Source: an uncultured Chitinophagaceae bacterium (lineage in GTDB: Bacteria > Bacteroidota > Bacteroidia > Chitinophagales > Chitinophagaceae). Taken from it: a stretch of DNA of 18,125 bases. The position numbers were made by a program, and so were the translations under genes. Within the stretch, counting starts at the first letter, position 1; every line of letters starts with the position of its first letter. Location: NCBI GenBank assembly GCA_903832075.1, contig CAILAF010000415.1, forward strand, positions 1 through 18,125. The letters are read 5' to 3'. This document shows, piece after piece, positions 8,946 through 16,958 of this stretch. The notes under the pieces were generated by a model that made no database searches, was not told the DNA's origin, and saw only the letters and a program-made list of their open reading frames with translations.

Positions 8946-11900
8946 ATGAGAAAATTCTTGACTTTATTCTTGTGCTTATGTCTGGTTGCAAGCCAGCTAT
9001 GGGCGCAAAACCATACCGTTAAAGGTAAGGTAACTGATGATAAAGGGAATCCTGTACCACATGCTTCAGTCTTGGTTAAAGGAACTACAGTTGGTAGCAC
9101 TACCGGCATTGATGGTTCATTTTCCATTTCAGTACCTGCTACAGGTAAGACTTTGGTAGTTTCTTCTTTGAACTTCACTGCTCAAGAAGTTTCTATTACA
9201 GGTAAATCTGCCGTAACTGTTTCCTTGACTTCATCTACTCAAAATTTAGAAGAAGTAGTTGTGGTAGGTTATGGTACACAAAAAAAATCAGAATTAACTT
9301 CCTCCATTTCAAAAGTATCCGGAGACCAAGTTGCAAATACGCCTTTATCTTCTGTTGATCAGGCTTTACAAGGTAAAGCTGCCGGTGTACAATCGGTAAC
9401 ATTCAGCGGACAACCAGGTGCCAACCAAGCAATAAGAATCAGAGGTATTGGTTCTTATAGTGCTTCTGCACAACCATTATTTGTAATTGATGGAATACAA
9501 ATTAACAGTGGTGATTTATCACGCGAAACTACGACCACTAACGTATTAGCTCAATTGAATCCGGATGATGTTGAATCTATTTCAATATTAAAGGATGCAT
9601 CTGCCACATCTATATATGGTGCAAGAGGTGCAAACGGTGTAATCGTTATTACTACTAAGGTTGGTAAAGCAGGCAAAACTAAATTCAATACTACTGTCGA
9701 AGTTGGTAATAATAAACCGGGAGATCTTCCTGCTGCAGGCCTTCCTTTACGTTCACCTGACTGGTTAACTTTGTACAAAGAAGGTTATACCAATCAACGT
9801 TTGCTAGTTGGTGATCCATTGGCTACTGCGCAAGCTGCTGCAAATACTTCTGCTGCTGCATATGGAACTGCTAATACCGATTGGGTTAATTTACTTTTAA
9901 GAACCGGTACTCAGCAATTATATAATATTAACGCTTCTGGTGGTGATGCAAAAACAACCTTCTTTATCTCAGGTGGTTATTTTAAACAAGAAGCATCAAC
10001 CATTGGTTCTGATTTAGCACGTTATTCTAGTGTAATCAACTTAAATCATATCATTAGCCCTAAACTTGATTTTTCATTCAGCATACAACCAACATACACT
10101 AAACAAAATACTGCTATCAGTAACTCTAGTGCATTTGCAAGTCCATCTATGGAATTCTATTTCATGAGACCGACCTCAAATCCATTCAATGCTGACGGCT
10201 CTTATAATATAGACAGAACCTTAGCAAGTAATTTCAGCAGTAATTACAATCCTTTATACATAGTTGCAAAAGATATTCATTCGTTGGATAACTTTTCAAT
10301 TTTAGGTAAAGCTGCGGGTAATTATAAAATTTTAAACAACTTGAAGTTTACTACTTCAATGGGTTTACAATATAATAACTTAGAAGAATTTCAATACAAT
10401 AACCCTATCCATGGTGATGGAGCTCCTTCTAATGGGAGAGGTTATGCTTATTATTCAAGATATTTATTGTGGGATTGGACAAGTCAATTGAATTATCATG
10501 CTGCATTAACAAGAAACAAATATTTAACCTTTGATGCAACTGCCGGTTACGAAGCAATTAATTCAAGAGGTTACTTTATAACAGCTGCATCACAAAACTA
10601 TCCTACACCTGTTTTAGTTGATGCTGCTAATGCCGCAACACCAACCGCCGGTTCTAATACTGGTTCAGATTATAATTTTGCTTCTGAATTTGCAAGAGCA
10701 AGCTTTAATTATAAAGGAAAATATACTTTGGCTGGAAGCTTTAGAAGAGATGGGTCATCAAGATTTGCTTCAAGCAATGCTTATGGTGATTTCCCATCAA
10801 TCAGTGGGGCATGGGTTGTTTCAAAAGAGAATTTCTTAGCAAATGTTACTGCTATCTCTGATCTTAAATTAAAAGCATCTTATGGTTCATCAGGTAATGC
10901 AGAAGTGGGCAACTATGCTTGGCGCCAAACTTTTGGATATGGATTTAATTATGCAGGTTATGCCGGTGGTGCTTTTAATGGTATTGGTAATGCTAATTTG
11001 CAATGGGAACATGCTTTGATGACTGACTTTGGCTTGGATGTATCTTTCTTTAAAAGCAGATTATCATTAACAGTTGATTATTATATAAAGAAAAGCGATC
11101 AATTGTTGTTTGCTCAACCACTTTCTTTAACAACAGGTTTTAGTACTATAACTAAAAACATTGGAGCTTTAGAAAACAAAGGTGTTGAAATTACCATTAA
11201 TGCAACTCCTATAAGTACACGTAATTTTACCTGGGATATAAATTTGAACTTCACCAACAACAAGAATACCGTTACTCAATTACCTCCTGGTCAAACTCAA
11301 ATCATCAATGGTGGTGTACAATATGTAGCACCCGGGCATGACGTTTATGAGTTTTATGGAAAACTTTGGGGCGGTGTAGATCCTGCAACCGGTAACCCAC
11401 AATGGTTTACTGACGCAACTAAATCTGCCAAAACAACTCAATATAGTGCTGCTGCGAATGTTCCAATGGGAATTAGTGCAAGCCCTAAATATTTTGGGGG
11501 ATTCTCTAATACTTTCACTTTCAGACAATTTAGTTTGGCAGCTGATTTGTATTATAATTTTGGTAACTATGTAAGAGATAGTTGGGCTAACTATTTAACT
11601 GATGAAGTAAATTCAGCTTATGGTAAATATGCTTATACTTTAACCAGATGGCAAAAACCAGGTGATATCACTGATGTTCCAAGATTAATCAACGGAGCCA
11701 CAAATACATCATCTACCATTACCAACAGTAATTCAGTTTCTTTTTCATCAAGATTCTTATATAAAGGAGATTTCTTAAGACTTAGAAATATTACTTTAAC
11801 TTATAACGCTAATTCATCTTTGGTTAAAAAATTGCATTTGACTTCATTGAAATTTTATGCCAGAGGCTCAAATCTTTGGACAAAGATCTATGATAATAGA

Positions 11901-11996
11901 ATACCATTTGATCCTGAACAAGGTATAAACAGCCAATCAAACCTGAATGTATTATATAATAAGGCTATTACAGTCGGTTTAAATATTGGGTTCTAA
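8946..11996 (+). CDS. SusC/RagA-family TonB-linked outer membrane protein (pair 2)
   Basis: This second SusC-type importer barrel has 1016 residues. A signal peptide ends in Trp-Ala-Gln (1-21). A carboxypeptidase-regulatory-like domain (about 23-95) is followed by the TonB-box-type segment EVVVVGYGTQ (103-112). The plug (about 115-245) carries IRIRGIGS and IYGARGANG blocks, and the barrel ends in GLNIGF. Like the first SusC it lacks an STN extension, so control by an ECF sigma/anti-sigma relay is not indicated. It is clearly a paralogue of the first SusC in plug and C-terminus, but the barrel is strongly diverged and shorter, which suggests another ligand and argues against a recent duplication. 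ATG 8946 is the only start that leaves a proper signal peptide. The partner SusD follows after 27 bases. No degradative enzyme or regulator is adjacent, so the nutrient is unknown. Confidence 0.96.
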   Translation: MRKFLTLFLCLCLVASQLWAQNHTVKGKVTDDKGNPVPHASVLVKGTTVGSTTGIDGSFSISVPATGKTLVVSSLNFTAQEVSITGKSAVTVSLTSSTQNLEEVVVVGYGTQKKSELTSSISKVSGDQVANTPLSSVDQALQGKAAGVQSVTFSGQPGANQAIRIRGIGSYSASAQPLFVIDGIQINSGDLSRETTTTNVLAQLNPDDVESISILKDASATSIYGARGANGVIVITTKVGKAGKTKFNTTVEVGNNKPGDLPAAGLPLRSPDWLTLYKEGYTNQRLLVGDPLATAQAAANTSAAAYGTANTDWVNLLLRTGTQQLYNINASGGDAKTTFFISGGYFKQEASTIGSDLARYSSVINLNHIISPKLDFSFSIQPTYTKQNTAISNSSAFASPSMEFYFMRPTSNPFNADGSYNIDRTLASNFSSNYNPLYIVAKDIHSLDNFSILGKAAGNYKILNNLKFTTSMGLQYNNLEEFQYNNPIHGDGAPSNGRGYAYYSRYLLWDWTSQLNYHAALTRNKYLTFDATAGYEAINSRGYFITAASQNYPTPVLVDAANAATPTAGSNTGSDYNFASEFARASFNYKGKYTLAGSFRRDGSSRFASSNAYGDFPSISGAWVVSKENFLANVTAISDLKLKASYGSSGNAEVGNYAWRQTFGYGFNYAGYAGGAFNGIGNANLQWEHALMTDFGLDVSFFKSRLSLTVDYYIKKSDQLLFAQPLSLTTGFSTITKNIGALENKGVEITINATPISTRNFTWDINLNFTNNKNTVTQLPPGQTQIINGGVQYVAPGHDVYEFYGKLWGGVDPATGNPQWFTDATKSAKTTQYSAAANVPMGISASPKYFGGFSNTFTFRQFSLAADLYYNFGNYVRDSWANYLTDEVNSAYGKYAYTLTRWQKPGDITDVPRLINGATNTSSTITNSNSVSFSSRFLYKGDFLRLRNITLTYNANSSLVKKLHLTSLKFYARGSNLWTKIYDNRIPFDPEQGINSQSNLNVLYNKAITVGLNIGF

Positions 11997-12023
11997 GTTT
12001 TTAACCTTATCAAAATAATAAAT

Positions 12024-13475
12024 ATGAAAGCTATTAATAAATTATATTTTGCTTCTCTTATCTTGATGCTTAGTACAGTATCTTGTAATAAAGATTTCTT
12101 GAATGACAAGCCGTATACTGCTGTAGTATTGCAAGATGCCATTAAAACGGAATCTGACATGCTTGTTGCGGTAACAGGGGCTTATTCTCAATTAAGAAAT
12201 ACAGACCTTTATGGTCGCACACTTCCGGTAAAAGGGGATTTAATGGGGGACAATACCTATGTTACAACAGGGAACTCCGGAAGATATACAACATTAGACA
12301 ATTTCAATATGATTAACACAGATGCTTATGGATTGGCTGTTTGGCAGCAGGCATATGTTGCTATCAAATATGCTAATACTATTATTGCAGCATCTTCTAG
12401 TCTTACTTCTACTACAACAAACACAAGTCAGTATTTAGGAGAAGCATATGCAATTCGTGCTTTGATGTATTTTGAACTGGCAAGAAATTATGGTCATCCT
12501 TATACTACTTCGCCTAATGATCCTGCTGTTCCCCTTGTTTTAACATATGATCAAAATGCGCTTCCTGCAAGAAATACTGTAAAGGATGTTTATACTCAAG
12601 TAATTGCGGACTTGGAAAAAGCGTATAGTTTGATGACTGTTTATAGAGGAACTGCTTTCTTCTCCAAATATTCAGCAAGAGCACTGGAGGCAAGAGTTTA
12701 TCAAAATATGGGTGATTGGGCCAATGCACTTACAACCGCAACTGATGTGATTACTAATGGCGGTTTCACTTTAACTCCAAGTATTGTTAGCTATTGGAAC
12801 AGTACTTCACTTCAAACTACAACGAAAGTTGAAACCATGTTTGAAATTTCAAGTGATGTTACTTATAATAACGGCTTTGACCAGATCGGGTTCATTTATA
12901 TTATCGCTGGAGGTAGTGGTTATGCTGATATTTTTGCAACTCCTGAATTGTATAGCTTATATTCTGCAACAGATACAAGAAAGGCATTGATCGTTCCTGG
13001 AACAAGAACTCTTCAAACCGGAACTGCAAATTATGTTTACAAATATCCTAACCCTGCCAATGCTTCAGGTAGAGATGCTACCAAAGTAATTAGATATGCG
13101 GATGTTTTATTAATTGCCGCTGAAGCTTATTACAATAAAGGTGATTATACTAATGCAAATTTATACTTGAATAAAGTTGCCACATTAAGAGATCCCTCTT
13201 TTGCAGGATGGGCTGATACTGGTCCGCAAGTATTGGAAGATATTTTAATTGAACGTAGAAAAGAATTAGCATTTGAAGGTAGTCGTTTTTGGGATTTAAT
13301 CAGACTTCAAAGAAACTATACTAAAGTTGCAAATGTTTCCAATAATGTTCCATCTACAACTTTTGCTATTACGCCTGCCACAAATACTGTAGCGCCAAAT
13401 ACACAATTGATTTTCCCTATACCTCTGACAGAGTTAAATGCTAATCCTAACATGAAGCAAAATCCAGGGTATTAA
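12024..13475 (+). CDS. SusD/RagB-family nutrient-binding outer membrane lipoprotein (pair 2)
   Basis: This 483-residue surface lipoprotein is paired with the SusC upstream. The lipobox Thr-Val-Ser-Cys places the lipidated Cys at residue 21, followed by Asn-Lys-Asp. The N-terminal SusD region (about 25-110) is followed by the helical TPR-like core (about 140-250, AEAYAIRALMYFELAR-type block starting near 140). The VIRYADVLLIAAEAYY helix begins near 355. The ERRKELAFEGSRFWDLIRL block near 409 is a hallmark of the family. The C-terminus ends in the typical Asn-Pro-x-x-x-Gln-Asn-Pro-Gly-Tyr. It is a cleaner match to classical SusD than the first SusD of the window. The protein should bind the ligand at the surface and open and close over the barrel. 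A long hairpin terminator follows closely. Confidence 0.95.
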   Translation: MKAINKLYFASLILMLSTVSCNKDFLNDKPYTAVVLQDAIKTESDMLVAVTGAYSQLRNTDLYGRTLPVKGDLMGDNTYVTTGNSGRYTTLDNFNMINTDAYGLAVWQQAYVAIKYANTIIAASSSLTSTTTNTSQYLGEAYAIRALMYFELARNYGHPYTTSPNDPAVPLVLTYDQNALPARNTVKDVYTQVIADLEKAYSLMTVYRGTAFFSKYSARALEARVYQNMGDWANALTTATDVITNGGFTLTPSIVSYWNSTSLQTTTKVETMFEISSDVTYNNGFDQIGFIYIIAGGSGYADIFATPELYSLYSATDTRKALIVPGTRTLQTGTANYVYKYPNPANASGRDATKVIRYADVLLIAAEAYYNKGDYTNANLYLNKVATLRDPSFAGWADTGPQVLEDILIERRKELAFEGSRFWDLIRLQRNYTKVANVSNNVPSTTFAITPATNTVAPNTQLIFPIPLTELNANPNMKQNPGY

Positions 13476-13488
13476 TATTTTGGTTGAT

Positions 13489-13536
13489 ATATTTAAAAAG
13501 GCTGATAGATTTATTTCTATCGGCCTTTTTAAATAT
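13489..13536. terminator. Long symmetric terminator after SusCD pair 2
   Basis: The core stem GGCTGATAG / CTATCGGCC (13500-13508 and 13517-13525, one G-T pair) closes an 8-base loop and is followed by TTTTT (13526-13530). Pairing continues perfectly outward through ATATTTAAAAA / TTTTTAAATAT (13489-13499 and 13526-13536), giving arms of 20 bp. The flanking A and T runs make it able to act on both strands. It ends the SusCD pair 2 transcript and lies 35 bases before the next gene on the same strand. Confidence 0.9.
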
Positions 13537-13571
13537 TTATATTTTTATCTTCAATAAAAATAATTTTCAGT

Positions 13572-14243
13572 ATGAAAAAAATATGTTTAATAGTAGCATA
13601 CTTATTTATGTCGTTAACTCTTTTCGCTCAAGAAAGGCAAACCATTGACAGGGCTTCGGGTAATCTATTATTTATTTATCAATTTGAAAAAGTTCAAGGA
13701 AGCTCATTTTTTAAAGATAAATGGTTAGATGCATCTGTTACTGTTGAGAATGGTTATACATTTAAACATGTCAATCTTAAGTTCGATGTTTATAATAATA
13801 AATTTATTTTCAACAGAAATGATAGTGCATATGAATTAGGCCTTTATGTTAGCCATGTTTGTTTTTATCCAAACGCATCCGACACCACACAAAAAATTAT
13901 TTTCAAAAAAGGATATGCTATCAACAACATCATTAAAGCTGATAAATATTTACAAGTATTGGCAGAAGGCAAGATTTCCTTTTTAAAATCTTATCAAAAG
14001 GAAATTGAAGAATTTACTGAATATGGAGATGCGAATAAATTCAAAAGATTCAACGATAAAGAAACCTATTTTTTATTGCAGGACGGACAATATAAATTGG
14101 TTGGCTTAAATAAAAAGAGTTTAGAAAATGTATTTGGCAATCAATACAATAAAATTGAGGCTTTTCTTAAAGAGAAAGACCTTTCTGCAAAAGATGAATC
14201 GGGTTGGATAGCTGCAATCAATTATATTAATGTACTTAAATAA
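13572..14243 (+). CDS. Secreted protein of unknown function (Bacteroidota-type)
   Basis: I do not recognise a named function. The 223 residues begin with a clear Sec signal peptide (Met-Lys-Lys, hydrophobic core, Leu-Phe-Ala-Gln at 17-20). There is no lipobox Cys, so a periplasmic or secreted protein is expected. The middle part (about 28-110) alternates polar and hydrophobic residues as beta-strands do. A likely helical stretch (about 112-150) follows. The C-terminal part (about 160-221) has the order Tyr-Phe-Leu-Leu, Asp-Gly, Asn-Lys-Lys-Ser-Leu, then an Ile-Glu-Ala-Phe helix. This resembles a tail I recall from many uncharacterised Bacteroidota secreted proteins, a recollection not checked by search. 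It is not fused to the SusCD unit: a strong terminator lies between them, so it should have its own promoter in the AT-rich 13537-13571 stretch. Its stop is 4 bases from the stop of the opposing gene. Confidence 0.8.
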   Translation: MKKICLIVAYLFMSLTLFAQERQTIDRASGNLLFIYQFEKVQGSSFFKDKWLDASVTVENGYTFKHVNLKFDVYNNKFIFNRNDSAYELGLYVSHVCFYPNASDTTQKIIFKKGYAINNIIKADKYLQVLAEGKISFLKSYQKEIEEFTEYGDANKFKRFNDKETYFLLQDGQYKLVGLNKKSLENVFGNQYNKIEAFLKEKDLSAKDESGWIAAINYINVLK

Positions 14244-14247
14244 TTTT

Positions 14248-15375
14248 CTATTTCAATACTTCATTCAATTTATTGTCTAATGCTTTGCCTCTTAAACTTA
14301 CTGCGATAACTTTTCCGGTTGGATCAACCAATACATTAAAGGGGATACCATCAAATTTATAAGTGCTTACAACTGAACTTTCCCATTGCTTTAAATCGCT
14401 TACATGATTCCATGTTAAACCATCTTGTTGAATAGCATCAATCCAGGCTTGTTTATCATTGTCTAGTGATACACCCAAAATAGTAAAATTTTTATTTTTG
14501 AATTTATTGTATGCAGTAACAACATTCGGATTTTCTTGTCTGCATGGTCCACACCAGCTCGCCCAAAAATCAACCAACACATATTTTCCTTTTAAAGAAC
14601 TTAAGCTAAGCATTTTACCAGAAGTATCTGTTAGATTTATTTCCGGCGCTTGTTTATTAAGCAATGCTAATTTTGGATCTGCGGAAATTTGTAATGCTAA
14701 TTTTGATTTCATTAGTGTTAATCCTGAATGATTGACAAATTTTTCTAAAGAAGCATTCGTAATATTTAATGCCTCTTGTGCATCAATAATATTACTTTCT
14801 AAACCTTTGCTTAATACAAATAAACGAACAGCGGGACTATTAGATTGGCCAATAAAATCTTCAAAGAATTTTTTTGTCTTATTCATTTCTGCTTCATAAG
14901 CCACTCGTTTAATATTTACGATACTATCATTTGTGTTTGTTTTTCTAAGTGAATCATATTGCTGAACTGCGGCAGCAATGGATTTGTAATGATTTTCAAA
15001 CTGTTCAAAGAAATCATGAACAGCTGCCGAAGCTGCAGAACCTTCGGTCTTATAATTTTTATATTGGCTTACGTCTAATGTTACACGAATACTTTTTGCA
15101 TCGTTTATCAATAAAACTACCGGACCATTTTGCACACTTAATAAATACAAAGCTTCTTCTTTTCCTAATGCTCTTAATTCAAAGTTGCCATTCTCTTTTA
15201 TGGTAGTTGAGTCAACAACGATTGGTTGAATACCGCTGAATGGTAATTCTTCCAATAAAACTTTATTACTTGTTGCATGTTCTATTTTACCGCTTACTGT
15301 AAATGGTCCGTATTTTTTTTGTTGACAAGAACTGATAACTATTAAAGTAATGAATGCGATTGCAATATTTTTCAT
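14248..15375 (-). CDS. TlpA/AhpC-TSA-type thiol-disulfide oxidoreductase lipoprotein with DUF4369-like N-terminus
   Basis: This 375-residue lipoprotein has a signal peptide with lipobox Ile-Ser-Ser-Cys (Cys 17). The N-terminal beta-domain (about 22-110) resembles DUF4369 and is followed by a helical linker (about 115-230). A C-terminal thioredoxin-fold domain (about 240-375) carries the active site Trp-Cys-Gly-Pro-Cys (274-278) and the cis-proline loop Gly-Ile-Pro (343-345). Such proteins reduce or rearrange disulfides of exported proteins and feed electrons to cytochrome-c or stress pathways. DUF4369 fusions are very common in Bacteroidota, and their exact partners are mostly unknown. Both catalytic Cys are present, so it should be active. 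It starts 10 bases after the gatB stop on the same strand, which suggests co-transcription with gatB. No terminator fits between its stop (TAG) and the convergent gene. Confidence 0.93.
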   Translation of the reverse strand: MKNIAIAFITLIVISSCQQKKYGPFTVSGKIEHATSNKVLLEELPFSGIQPIVVDSTTIKENGNFELRALGKEEALYLLSVQNGPVVLLINDAKSIRVTLDVSQYKNYKTEGSAASAAVHDFFEQFENHYKSIAAAVQQYDSLRKTNTNDSIVNIKRVAYEAEMNKTKKFFEDFIGQSNSPAVRLFVLSKGLESNIIDAQEALNITNASLEKFVNHSGLTLMKSKLALQISADPKLALLNKQAPEINLTDTSGKMLSLSSLKGKYVLVDFWASWCGPCRQENPNVVTAYNKFKNKNFTILGVSLDNDKQAWIDAIQQDGLTWNHVSDLKQWESSVVSTYKFDGIPFNVLVDPTGKVIAVSLRGKALDNKLNEVLK

Positions 15376-15385
15376 GATTGGTTAT

Positions 15386-16834
15386 TTATAACTGATTTAA
15401 TTTTTGTTCTAATAATGTTGTTACCACTTTTGGATCGGCTTTGCCCTTACTTATTTTTTTTACTTCACCTACAAATAAACCTATCAATCCTTTTTTCCCT
15501 TTTTTATATTCTATCACTTTATCAGGCATTTTTGCAATCACTTCATTCACCCAAATTTCAATTTGATTATTATCACTTACCTGCAATAAATTTAACTCTT
15601 CTGCAATTCGAATTGGTGATTTATTCTCTTTCATTAAAACAGGTAATATTCTTGAAGACGCAACAGAGAAGCTAACCTTACCATCTTCAACTAATTTAAT
15701 TAATTCAGCAAAAGTTTGCGGCGTTAAGTTTATTTCTTCGAAAGAAGAATTGTTTTCATTTAAATAATTACGAATAGGCCCTACAATCCAATTGGCAATG
15801 GCTTTATAATGTTGTGTGAATGGAATGATTGATTGAAAATAATCGGATGTATATTTTTCATCACATAATTGTGATGCATCATATTCGCTTAAACCATATT
15901 CACGTTGATATTTTTTTGCCAACTGTTGCGGTAATGAAGGAAGTGATGATTGAATATTTTGTATAAATGAATCGGTTAAATGAAATGGTGCTAAATCGGG
16001 ATCGGCAAAGTATCTATAATCATTCGCTTCTTCTTTATCGCGGATTGAAAAAGTTGAATCGTTACTTGCATCAAAGCTTCTGGTTTGTTGTGTGATGGTT
16101 CCGCCTTGTTCAACAACTACAATCATTCTCTCAATCTCAACATCAATCGCTTTTTTTATGTTGCGAATAGAATTTAAATTTTTTACTTCAACTTTAACAC
16201 CTAATTTCTTTTCGCCTTTTAATCTGATGGAAACATTTGCATCGCATCTTAAACTTCCTTCTTCCATATTGCCATCGCAAATATGCAACCAACGAACTAA
16301 TCTTCTTAATTCAGTCACATATTGAAAAGCTTCTTCACTGCTTTGTAAGCAAGGCTCAGTAACTATTTCAATCAATGGTGTTCCGGCTCTGTTTAAATCA
16401 ATGCAACTATAATCATCATAAATATCATGAATGCTTTTTCCGGCATCTTCTTCTAAATGAATTCTGTTGAGTTGAATATTTTTTTCTGTTCCATTTACTT
16501 TTATCGTAACAAAACCGCCTTTGCAAATAGGTGTGGTGTGTTGAGAAATTTGATAACCTTTTGGCAGATCAGGATAGAAATAATTTTTTCTTGCGAAGTA
16601 ATTATCTTTTTCAATTTCGCAATTACATGCCAATCCCATTTTAATGGCATATTCAACTGCTTTTTTATTTGTTTTTGGTAACGTGCCAGGATGGCCTAAA
16701 GTAATCGGACTAACATGCGTGTTAGGCGCAGCACCAAATGCAATGCTATCTCCACAGAATAATTTACTATTGGTTTGTAATTGTGCATGAACTTCTAAAC
16801 CAATCACTGCTTCATATTTATCTGCAATATTCAT
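15386..16834 (-). CDS. gatB: Aspartyl/glutamyl-tRNA amidotransferase subunit B
   Basis: GatB is the kinase/amidation subunit of the GatCAB complex. The complex converts Glu-tRNA(Gln), and in many species Asp-tRNA(Asn), to the amidated form in the cytoplasm. The 482 residues fit the family. Diagnostic blocks are IGLEVHAQL (11-19), YFYPDLPKGYQISQ (85-98), HLEEDAGK (126-133), DLNRAGTPLIEIVTEP (146-161), EGSLRCDANVS (192-202) and YRYFADPDL (273-281). They are followed by the helical YqeY-like tRNA-binding tail (about 330-480). The ATG at 16834 sits 6 codons before the first conserved residues, the usual start. gatA and gatC are not in this window, so the subunits are encoded apart, as often happens. 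On the minus strand a TATTTTTG (16840-16847) lies only 5 bases before the start codon. If it is a promoter the message would be nearly leaderless, but this is speculative. The gene downstream is the thioredoxin-type lipoprotein. Confidence 0.98.
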   Translation of the reverse strand: MNIADKYEAVIGLEVHAQLQTNSKLFCGDSIAFGAAPNTHVSPITLGHPGTLPKTNKKAVEYAIKMGLACNCEIEKDNYFARKNYFYPDLPKGYQISQHTTPICKGGFVTIKVNGTEKNIQLNRIHLEEDAGKSIHDIYDDYSCIDLNRAGTPLIEIVTEPCLQSSEEAFQYVTELRRLVRWLHICDGNMEEGSLRCDANVSIRLKGEKKLGVKVEVKNLNSIRNIKKAIDVEIERMIVVVEQGGTITQQTRSFDASNDSTFSIRDKEEANDYRYFADPDLAPFHLTDSFIQNIQSSLPSLPQQLAKKYQREYGLSEYDASQLCDEKYTSDYFQSIIPFTQHYKAIANWIVGPIRNYLNENNSSFEEINLTPQTFAELIKLVEDGKVSFSVASSRILPVLMKENKSPIRIAEELNLLQVSDNNQIEIWVNEVIAKMPDKVIEYKKGKKGLIGLFVGEVKKISKGKADPKVVTTLLEQKLNQL

Positions 16835-16900
16835 CGGCGCAAAAATAATCTTCTCTTTGTATTTAGAATTAAATATTTAACAGATGAAATGATATTAAAA

Positions 16901-16931
16901 TAAAAAACCATCCTGAAAAATCAAGATGGTT
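16901..16931 (-). terminator. Rho-independent terminator of the PDZ gene
   Basis: Read on the minus strand, an 11-bp stem (16931-16921 with 16916-16906, one A-C mismatch) closes a 4-base loop. It is followed by a run of six or more T (complement of 16902-16907) and further T-rich sequence. It lies 28 bases beyond the PDZ gene stop and upstream of gatB, so it insulates gatB from that gene. Confidence 0.85.
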
Positions 16932-16958
16932 GAATACACATGAGAAAAAGTAAATCGT

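Noticed and set aside
8930..9178. 82-codon minus-strand open frame near the second SusC start
   Set aside because: It is antisense to the signal peptide and first domain of a clear SusC gene, and it has no recognisable domain.
4031..13475. Recent tandem duplication of one SusCD pair
   Set aside because: The two SusC and two SusD share family blocks but differ widely in barrel and core and in length, so any duplication would be old.
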